Source of the DNA: Burkholderiales bacterium
GTDB lineage: Bacteria; Pseudomonadota; Gammaproteobacteria; Burkholderiales; Burkholderiaceae_C
NCBI GenBank assembly: GCA_026954015.1
Contig: JAIXLP010000041.1
Coordinates: forward strand, 99,305 to 138,473
Length of the DNA: 39,169 nucleotides
Reading direction: 5' to 3'
Both the position numbers and the translations under genes were made by a program. Below the pieces are notes generated by a model. The model was given only the letters and a program-made list of their open reading frames with translations, ran no database searches and was not told the origin of the DNA. This document shows positions 9,763-17,400 of this stretch, one piece after another (the first letter of the stretch is position 1; each line of letters starts with the position of its first letter).

Positions 9763-10678
9763 GCGGTCCGGTGTCCAGGAGGCCATCGAGCGTGTCGGGG
9801 CCCGTGTCGCCCGCCTCGGGAGGGTCTTGGGGCTCGGCCCAGAACATGCGGTCGGGCAGGTAGCGACCCATGCCGGGGCGAAAGCCGTACGCGAGGCAGC
9901 CGTGCAGGTAGGTGAGCGCATCGCGCACTGCGTCTTCCAGATCGCAGCCGCTGGCCAGCAGCGCGGTGACGGTGGCCGAGAGCGTATCACCGGCGCCGAT
10001 GAACGGGCCGGGCAGGGTGTCGAAATCCACGCTGCACAGGACGGTGTGTGCGCTCGCGAGCACGTTGTCTACGCGGCCGTCGGGCCGTGCCATGCCGGTC
10101 GCGAGCAGATAGGGCACGCCGTGCGCCTCGGCGGCGGCTGCCAGGTCACGTGACGTCGGCGCACGCTCGGCATCCCAGTCGGGCAACAGCCAGCGCCGCA
10201 GCGTTGCGTGGTTGCCCACGAGCAGTGCGGCCTGCGGCAGCAGCAGTTCGGCGCAGGCGTCGTGGTAGATCTCGGTGGCGTCGCTGGCCTGCCACGAGAG
10301 GTCGGGCATGTAGGCGACGAGCGGCACCTCGGGGTAGTCGGCCGCGATGCCGGCGATCGCCGCGAGGTTGTCGGCGCTGCCGACGAAGCCCGCCTTGATG
10401 GCCTGCACCGGCAGGTCCTCGAGCACGGTGCGCGCCTGCTCGGCTACCAGGTCGTCGTCGAGCGCCATGTGGTCGAAGATGGCGCCGGTGTCGCGCAGGT
10501 ACACGCCCGTCACGATGGGCGCGGCGTGGCCGCCGACGCTCGTGATCGCGGCCACGTCGCCGGCGAGGCCGCCTGCGCCGCTGGGGTCGTTGGCGTTGAA
10601 GACCAGCGCGCCGACTGGCGTGTCGTGCGCGTCGGGATCTGCAGGCGCGTCGCGCTCGTCCGCGGGGAAATGGGCCAT
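9746..10678 (-). CDS. ThiD-like (hydroxymethylpyrimidine/phosphomethylpyrimidine) kinase, atypical active site
   Basis: 310-aa ribokinase-fold kinase from ATG 10678 ([16 protein letters not shown]). [34 protein letters not shown] matches the ThiD N-terminus (DPSGGAGIQAD type). The C-terminal anion-hole motif is [13 protein letters not shown] with D231. Canonical ThiD has GTGCT with a catalytic Cys, and the usual ThiD KGG motif is also absent. It could therefore be a divergent HMP or pyridoxal-type kinase; automated pipelines would probably call it bifunctional ThiD. It overlaps hemL, a PLP enzyme, by 17 bp. The frame extends upstream to 10975 across the pilG start, so I chose the first sensible ATG; ATG 10738 is an alternative. 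No ribosome binding site is clear. Confidence 0.8.
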   Translation of the reverse strand: MAHFPADERDAPADPDAHDTPVGALVFNANDPSGAGGLAGDVAAITSVGGHAAPIVTGVYLRDTGAIFDHMALDDDLVAEQARTVLEDLPVQAIKAGFVGSADNLAAIAGIAADYPEVPLVAYMPDLSWQASDATEIYHDACAELLLPQAALLVGNHATLRRWLLPDWDAERAPTSRDLAAAAEAHGVPYLLATGMARPDGRVDNVLASAHTVLCSVDFDTLPGPFIGAGDTLSATVTALLASGCDLEDAVRDALTYLHGCLAYGFRPGMGRYLPDRMFWAEPQDPPEAGDTGPDTLDGLLDTGPHDIPH

Positions 10679-10826
10679 GGGTGTACCGGGCGCGCCACGG
10701 TGGCAGGAAAGCCGCGCGTGCTCACGCAATGATTGCATTCTATGTAAAGCACCCTTAAGCTCGACCGTCAATGGGCCGAATAGATGTCGTGCAAGTCTGA
10801 CGGCGCAATTTTCAGGAGCGGGACAA

Positions 10827-11231
10827 TTGACGACAGCAGCAACCGGACCCACGGTCAAGGTACTTGTGGTGGACGACAGCAACACGATTCGGCGCAGCGC
10901 CGAAATCTTCCTCAAGCAGGGCGGCCATGAAGTGCTGCTGGCCGACGATGGATTCGATGCTCTGTCCAAGGTCAACGACTACCAGCCGCAGCTGATCTTC
11001 TGCGACATCCTCATGCCCAAGCTCGATGGCTACCAGACGGTGGCCATCATCAAGCGCAATCCGCATTTCGCCGGCACGCCCATCGTGATGCTGTCCTCCA
11101 AGGACGGCGTCTTCGACAAGGCGCGCGGGCGCATGGTCGGCTGCCAGGACTATCTCACCAAACCGTTTACCAAGGACCAGCTGCTGCAGGCCGTGCAGCA
11201 GTTCGGCAGCGTTGCGTCGGGAGCCCAGTGA
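10827..11231 (+). CDS. pilG: Twitching motility response regulator PilG
   Basis: Single-domain CheY-like receiver of the Pil-Chp chemosensory system that controls type IV pilus extension; 134 aa. The start is TTG 10827, placed by AGGAG at 10814-10818 with 8 nt spacing. No ATG fits, and the open frame upstream runs antisense to thiD. KVLVVDDSNTIRRSAEIFLKQGGHEV holds the acidic pair, LIFCDILMPKLDGYQ holds the phospho-acceptor D60, SSKDGVFDKARGRMVGCQDYLTKPF holds the conserved Ser and K112. The SSKDG-FDKA-GR motif is specific to PilG. Its stop TGA overlaps the pilH ATG. In many Burkholderiales a rubredoxin gene precedes pilG; none is present here. Confidence 0.95.
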   Translation: MTTAATGPTVKVLVVDDSNTIRRSAEIFLKQGGHEVLLADDGFDALSKVNDYQPQLIFCDILMPKLDGYQTVAIIKRNPHFAGTPIVMLSSKDGVFDKARGRMVGCQDYLTKPFTKDQLLQAVQQFGSVASGAQ

Positions 11232-11602
11232 TGGCGATCAAGAAAGTGCTGGTCGTGGACGATTCCAAGACCGAATTGATGTTTCTCTCCGACCTGCTGA
11301 GCCGGCAGGGCATGCAGGTGCGCACCGCGGAAAACGCCGATGAAGCGTACCGGCGCATGGCCGAAGACCGTCCCGACCTGATCCTCATGGATGTGGTCAT
11401 GCCGGGGCGCAACGGTTTTCAGCTCACCCGCGCGATCACGCGCGACCCGCAGTACGCCGGCATCCCGATCATCATGTGCACCAGCAAGGATCAGGAGACC
11501 GACCGGGTCTGGGGCATGCGCCAGGGCGCACGTGGCTACATCACCAAGCCGGTCGACGCGGCCGAGCTGCGCGCCAAGATCGACGCGCTCGACGTCAACT
11601 GA
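11231..11602 (+). CDS. pilH: Twitching motility response regulator PilH
   Basis: Second CheY-like receiver of the Pil-Chp system, linked to pilus retraction or acting as a phosphate sink; 123 aa from ATG 11231. GTG 11228 directly upstream would add one residue. AIKKVLVVDDSKTELMFLSDLL carries the acidic pocket, LILMDVVMPGRNGFQ carries D54, and IIMCTSKDQETDRVWGMRQGARGYITKPVD carries the conserved Thr/Ser and Lys. The sequence from TSKDQETD to WGMRQGA is typical of PilH. The start overlaps the pilG stop by 1 bp (TGATG), so the pair is translationally coupled. Confidence 0.95.
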   Translation: MAIKKVLVVDDSKTELMFLSDLLSRQGMQVRTAENADEAYRRMAEDRPDLILMDVVMPGRNGFQLTRAITRDPQYAGIPIIMCTSKDQETDRVWGMRQGARGYITKPVDAAELRAKIDALDVN

Positions 11603-11621
11603 CGCATGCGGGCGCACTGCC

Positions 11622-12152
11622 ATGGCTGACCGTGAAGCACTCAAGCAACTGCAGCTGCGCCTCGCAGCGCGACTGCAGGCCGCACGTGGCGATGACGTCG
11701 CGGTGGCGTCGTGGCTGGCCGTCGAATGTGCGCCCGATTGCCGGCTGCTGCTGCCGCTGGCGCAGGCGGGGGAGATCTTTTCGTGGTCGGGCGTGCAGCC
11801 GGTGCCGCATGCGAGGTCGTGGTTCCTCGGGGTGGCGAATCTGCGCGGGCAGGTCACCGGCGTCGTCGATCTGGCGGAGCTGCTGGGTGCGTCCCGCGAA
11901 CGCTCCGAGCAGGCCCTGGCCGAGTGCGGGTTGCTCACGCTGGGCGCGGCCTTCGAGATCAATGCGGCCGTGCTGGTCGAGCGTTTCGCCGGCCTGCGGG
12001 CTCCCGAGGATTTCGCCGAACGCCGTGCGCCCGTGCCGGGCGAAGCCCCCTACCTCGGCGCCAGCCATGTCGACCGCCAGGGCGTGCACTGGCGTGAACT
12101 TGATCTGCAGGCACTGTCGCAGGATGCGGCGTTTCTGGATATCAGCGCTTGA
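11622..12152 (+). CDS. pilI: CheW-like adaptor PilI
   Basis: Adaptor coupling the chemoreceptor PilJ to the kinase ChpA; 176 aa from ATG 11622 ([19 protein letters not shown]). A CheW fold is visible: [50 protein letters not shown]. The VxNLRGxVxxVVDL stretch is the CheW hallmark. The C-terminus ([28 protein letters not shown]) is typical of PilI in Burkholderiales. It starts 19 bp after pilH, and its stop lies 38 bp before the pilJ ATG. Confidence 0.92.
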   Translation: MADREALKQLQLRLAARLQAARGDDVAVASWLAVECAPDCRLLLPLAQAGEIFSWSGVQPVPHARSWFLGVANLRGQVTGVVDLAELLGASRERSEQALAECGLLTLGAAFEINAAVLVERFAGLRAPEDFAERRAPVPGEAPYLGASHVDRQGVHWRELDLQALSQDAAFLDISA

Positions 12153-12190
12153 GCCCCTGGGTGAGCGCACTGTTTATTGAGGGTTCCATC

Positions 12191-14425
12191 ATGTCCATGG
12201 CTATCGATTCGACGTTTGGAAGGATGATGTCTCGTCCGTTGGGGGCGGTGGATGCCCAGCCCAGCCGCATGGACCTGGGGGTGGATTCGCAAAGCCCCGA
12301 GGACCTGACCGCGGTGGCGCACGCCGAGGGCATCGAGAGCGTGCAGGGCGAGCCCGCCGCGGTGCAGGCGCAGGCACCAGCGCAGTCGGCGCAGGGCGAT
12401 TCCGACCTGCTGACGCTGCCGCTGTTCGGGCGTGCAAGCGCTGCGGTGCACCAGCGGCGCCTGCTCACGCTGCTGGGCGTCGCGGTGCTCGTGCTGGTGC
12501 TCTTCGGTGGCTGGATGGTCCAGCGCGCGCAGCGTTCGGCGCAGCAGCTCACGGTGGTGGGGCAGTCGCTGATGCAGTCGCAGCGGCTGGTCAAGGCATT
12601 CGACGGCGCCATCGTGGGCCAGGGCCGGGCGTTCGACGAGCTGGCGGACAGCTCCAAGGTGCTCATGCGCAATGTCCAGGCACTGACGAGCGGCGACGCG
12701 CAGCTGGGTGTGGACCCGCTCGGTGCGGCGTTCAAGACGGACGTGGAAGACGTGCGCCCGCTCATGGAGCGCGCCGAGCGCTACGCCAGCGCGATGCAGG
12801 CGCGTTCCAAGACGCTGATCGAGGCGGGCCAGGCGGTCGAAGGGATCAACGGTGACTCCGCCGATTGGCTGCGCGCCAGCCGGGAGGTTACGGCGCTGGC
12901 GCGCCAGGGCAACGACGCGGCGGGGGTCGAGGCGGCGAGCCGCCTTGCCATGCTCACGCAGCGCATCGGCATGCAGGCGAACGCGGTGTTCGCCGGTGCA
13001 GGGGTCGGCACGCAGGCGCAACTCGACCAGGACGTCGCGGACTTCAAGGCGCTGGCCCAGGATGTGCCCGAGATCCGCGGCAGCGCGGCCGGCAAGGCGG
13101 TGATGGATTTCTACGAGAAGAACGCACCGCGCGCGATCTTCCTGCTGGCGCACGCCGACGAATTTTCCAATGCACGTGCCGCGCAGGCGGTGCTCGTGCG
13201 CGACAGCGAGCCGTCGCGCCAGTTCTTCGAGACGATCCAGTCCAAGCTGACCGCGCAGTCGGGCTACGGCGCGGGTGAGCTCGCGCTGCTTGCGGCCATC
13301 GCGCTCTTCGCGCTGTTGTGCGGTGTCGGCATTTCCCGTGTGCAGCTGCTGGAGAGCCAGCGCCGCCAGGCCCGTGCCGAGGCGCGCCAGGAAGAGGCGC
13401 GCCGCCAGGAACAGGAAGCCAAGCGCGTCAATGACGCCAACCAGGCTGCGATTCTGCGGCTCATGAACGAGCTGCAGTCGGTGGCTGAGGGTGACCTGAC
13501 GCAGGAAGCGACCGTCACCGAGGACATTACCGGTGCGATCGCCGACTCGGTGAACTACACGGTGGAAGAGCTGCGCGCGCTGGTGGGCAGCGTGCACAAC
13601 ACTGCCACGCGCGTGGTGCAGACCACGACCGAGGTTGACGGCACGTCCACCGAGCTGCTCGCGGCATCGGGCGAGCAATTGCGCGAGATCCGCGAAACCG
13701 GCCAGTCGGTGCTTGACATGGCCACTCGCATCAACGGCGTGTCGGCGCAGGCACAGGAATCGGCCGCGGTGGCGCGCCAGTCGCTGCAGGCCGCGGACCA
13801 GGGCCTGAAGGCGGTGCAGAACGCGATCGGCGGCATGAATGCGATCCGCGATCAGATCCAGGATACCTCCAAGCGCATCAAGCGTCTGGGCGAGTCGTCG
13901 CAAGAGATCGGCGAAATTACCGAGCTGATTTCCGACATTACCGAACAGACCAACCTGCTGGCGCTCAACGCCGCCATCCAGGCCGCGTCGGCCGGCGAGG
14001 CCGGGCGCGGGTTCTCGGTGGTGGCCGAGGAAGTGCAGCGTCTGGCCGAACGTTCGGCCGACGCCACGCGCCAGATCGCCGCGCTCGTGAAGGCGATCCA
14101 GACCGACACGCAGGACGCCGTGGTGGCCATGGAGCGCTCGACGCATGGCGTGGTTGAAGGCGCTCGGCTGTCGGACAGCGCCGGCACCGCACTTAGCGAA
14201 ATCGATAGCGTTTCGCGCAAGCTGGCAGAGCTCATCGAGCATATTTCTTCTTCAACTTCGCAAGAGGCGGAACTCGCCAACGGCGTGGCCGAGAACATCC
14301 AGCACATCTTCGCCGTGACCGAGCAGGCTGGTGACAGCACGCGCACCACCGCGCAGCAGGTGCGCGAGCTCTCCGAGATGGCCGAGGAACTGCGCCAGTC
14401 GGTTGCGCGCTTCAAGATCGCCTGA
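12191..14425 (+). CDS. pilJ: Type IV pilus methyl-accepting chemoreceptor PilJ
   Basis: Membrane chemoreceptor of the Pil-Chp system, 744 aa from ATG 12191 ([16 protein letters not shown]), which has GAGGG at 12179-12183. An in-frame TTG at 12149 is less likely. Order: a cytoplasmic N-terminal tail of about 90 residues, TM1 about 91-110 ([20 protein letters not shown]), a periplasmic PilJ-type sensor region to about 360, TM2 about 361-378 ([18 protein letters not shown]), a charged Arg/Glu helix, HAMP, then the long MCP coiled coil. The conserved tip is [50 protein letters not shown]. It feeds ChpA through PilI. The 90-residue tail, rich in Gln and Ala, is longer than in Pseudomonas PilJ. Confidence 0.95.
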   Translation: MSMAIDSTFGRMMSRPLGAVDAQPSRMDLGVDSQSPEDLTAVAHAEGIESVQGEPAAVQAQAPAQSAQGDSDLLTLPLFGRASAAVHQRRLLTLLGVAVLVLVLFGGWMVQRAQRSAQQLTVVGQSLMQSQRLVKAFDGAIVGQGRAFDELADSSKVLMRNVQALTSGDAQLGVDPLGAAFKTDVEDVRPLMERAERYASAMQARSKTLIEAGQAVEGINGDSADWLRASREVTALARQGNDAAGVEAASRLAMLTQRIGMQANAVFAGAGVGTQAQLDQDVADFKALAQDVPEIRGSAAGKAVMDFYEKNAPRAIFLLAHADEFSNARAAQAVLVRDSEPSRQFFETIQSKLTAQSGYGAGELALLAAIALFALLCGVGISRVQLLESQRRQARAEARQEEARRQEQEAKRVNDANQAAILRLMNELQSVAEGDLTQEATVTEDITGAIADSVNYTVEELRALVGSVHNTATRVVQTTTEVDGTSTELLAASGEQLREIRETGQSVLDMATRINGVSAQAQESAAVARQSLQAADQGLKAVQNAIGGMNAIRDQIQDTSKRIKRLGESSQEIGEITELISDITEQTNLLALNAAIQAASAGEAGRGFSVVAEEVQRLAERSADATRQIAALVKAIQTDTQDAVVAMERSTHGVVEGARLSDSAGTALSEIDSVSRKLAELIEHISSSTSQEAELANGVAENIQHIFAVTEQAGDSTRTTAQQVRELSEMAEELRQSVARFKIA

Positions 14426-14465
14426 CTGCGCCGTGTTCAACGAGTCCTTAGCAGGAGTGCCATCG

Positions 14466-17400
14466 ATGCCCGTCTCGGATGCAACGCACGCCCCCCAGAT
14501 CGAACAGGATCTGGGGCCGCTGGCCTGGGTGCTCACCGAGCTGCGCAAGACGCTCGATGGTGCGGTAAAGCTCCTGCAGCACTATGCGCGCGACGTGGTC
14601 GGCGCGGCGGCGTCCGACCTTGCCGCGCCCGACACCGCCACACTGCGCAGCGCGCGCCAGATGCTGCACCAGTGCGGCGGCGCGCTCACCATGGTCGGCA
14701 TGGAGCCGACCGCGGTCGTGCTGCAGGCGATGGAAGCGGCGGTACAGGGCTTCGTGCAGCAGCCCGAGCGTTGCGGTGATCAGGCGGTGGCGGTGCTCGA
14801 GCGCGCGAGCTTCGCGGTGGTCGAATACCTGGAATCGGTGCTTTCCGGCGCCAGTGCGTCGCCGGTGGCGCTGTTCCCCCAATACCGGCAGGTGCAGGCG
14901 CTGAGCGGCGTTGCGCGCGTACATCCGGTCGATCTGTGGCCGCAGGAGCGGCGCCTGCGCGCGCCTGTGTGGCCGGCCGATACGGTGCAACCTGTTGCTT
15001 ACGACGTGCATGCGCGTGCACGGCTCGATAGTGCCGTGCTGGGCGTGGTCAAGAACGGTGACCCGCTGGCAGCGGCTGACCTGCAGCAGTTGTGCTTGGG
15101 CTTGGCTGCTGCGCAGCAGGCGCCGCAGCTGCAAACCTTCTGGAGGGTGAGCGCGGGCTTCTTCGAGGCGCTGGCCAGGCGCTGGCTCACGCCCGATGGC
15201 TACGTCAAGCGCACGACCTCGCGCCTGCTCATGCAGTACACCGCGCTGGCGCGCGGGGAGACACAAGCCTCCGGGTCGCTGCTGCGCGAGTTGCTGTTTT
15301 TCTGCGCCCAGGCAAAGGTGCCCGGGGGCGCGGCCCCGTCCGAGGCGCTTGCCCCGGTGCGCGCCACGTGGGAGATGCCAGACCGGCCGCCGGTGGACTA
15401 TGAGGCACCGCGCTTCGGCCTGTTCGACCCGGCGCTGCTGGCACAGGCGCGCAAGCGCATCGCCGCCGCGACCGAGACCTGGTCCGCACTGGCCGGTGGT
15501 GACCGGCACAAGATCAAGCCCGCGGCAGACCAGTTCAGCCTGGTCTGCGATTCGCTGGGCAAGCTCAATCTCGACAGCGAGCCGCTCGCCGAGGCGCTGA
15601 TGCGCGCGGCGGCAGTGCCGCTGCGCACGGCCGAGCCGCCGGCACCGGCGCTGGCAATGGAGGTGGCGACCGCGGTGCTGTACCTGCAGGCGTCGTTCGA
15701 GGAGATCGACGCCGCGCGCGAGCACATGGCCGAACGGGCACTGCGGCTTGCGCGGCGCCTCGATCGGGTCACGCTGGGTGGGGAGTCCGCGCCGCTCGAA
15801 CCCTGGATGGAGGAGCTGTACCGCCGCGTCAGCGACCACCAGACCATGGGCAGCGTGGTCGACGAGCTGCGCGTCACGCTCGGTGAAGCAGAGAAATCGC
15901 TCGATCAGTACTTCCGCGATCCCAGCGACACCACGCCGCTTTCGTCCGTGCCCGGCGGCATGCAGCAGATGCGCGGCGTGCTTTCGGTGCTTGGGCTGGA
16001 GGAGGCCTCACGTGCCGTGCTGCGCATGCGCGAGGTGGTGGAGCACCTGCTTGCGGGCGAAGTGGAGCCTGCCGACCAGCCTGCGGCCTTTGGCCGCTTG
16101 GGCAACAGTCTGGGCGCGCTGGGCTTCCTGGTGGACATGCTGGGCTACCAGCGCACGATGGCGGCCAAGCTCTTTGTCTATGACGAGGAGCGCGGCGAAC
16201 TGGTCGCGCGCATGGGCCGTACCCGCGTGCGTGCGGGCGACTCCGAGGACGAAGCCGCGCGCGTGGTGGCCTTGCGTGCGGGTTCCGAGGCGCCGGCGCA
16301 GGTGGTGGCTGCGCCAGAACCGCAACCGGTCGCGGAGCCTGCGGTGGCGGAGGCACCGCCACCGAGCGTATCCCCGGAAGCCGTCGAGGTACCAGCGGAT
16401 GTGGCGCCGCCGCCAGCGGCCGCACCGGCGCCGGATCCGGAACTGCTGGAAATCTTTCTCGACGAGGCGCGCGAGGTCGTGGAGCAGGGGCTGGCTGCCG
16501 TGGCCGCGCTCGCCAACGACCCCGGCGAATTGCAGGAGCAAACCGCCCTGCGGCGCGCGTTCCATACGCTCAAGGGCAGCTCGCGCATGGTCGGGCTTGG
16601 CGCGTTCGGCGATGCCGCGTGGGCCATGGAGGAGGTGCTCAACGCGTGGCTGGTACAGCAAAAACCCGCCACGCAACCGCTGATCGCGCTCTCCCGCGAC
16701 GCCCTGAATGCGTTCGGCCGCTGGGTGCGCGATCTGGCTGCGGGGTCCGCGGACCACTGGAGTGCGCAGGGTTTTCGGGCGTCGGCCGATGCAATGTGTG
16801 AAAGCGGCGTGTGGCTTGCGCTGGCGGCGCCGGGCGAACCGCCAGTGGCGGCCGAGCCGCCGACACCCTCCGAGGAGGCCCTGCCCGAGGTGCCGGAAGA
16901 GGTGGCAACGGTTGATGCGGTGCAGGATGAAGACGGGCCGCAGACGTTGCTGGAAGCACCGCTCGAAGCAGACTTCGCCGACACGATGGCGGAGGCGCAG
17001 CTGGTGCCGCAAGCGCCTGTGCCGTCGGAACCCCTGGAGGCCGCGGCGCCCGGTGCCGCCGAAGACGAAGTGAAGGTGATAGGCACGTTGCGGGTGCCGA
17101 TCGCGCTGTACAACGTCTATCTGAACGAAGCCGACGAGTGGTCGCGCCGCTTGGTGACGTCGTTGCAGGAATGGGGGCTGGAGCTGGCGCAGGGTGTGCC
17201 GGAAGAGGCCGTCGCGATGGCGCATTCACTCGCCGGCAGTTCGGCGACCGTGGGCTTTACCGCGCTGTCGCAGCTTGCGCGTACGCTGGAGCACGCGTTG
17301 CAGCACCTGGAGCTCGCGGCTCATCCGCTGGCCGGGCAGGCACAGGTGGTGGACGCGGCGGCCGAGGAGATCCGGCGCCTGCTGCACCAGTTTGCCGCGG

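Noticed and set aside
10699-10716. TGGCAGGAAAGCCGC string with GG-N10-GC spacing, possible sigma-54 promoter for pilG
   Set aside because: The -12 element lacks TTGC, no activator site is seen and the spacing to pilG is long. The GG-N10-GC pattern is common by chance in GC-rich DNA.
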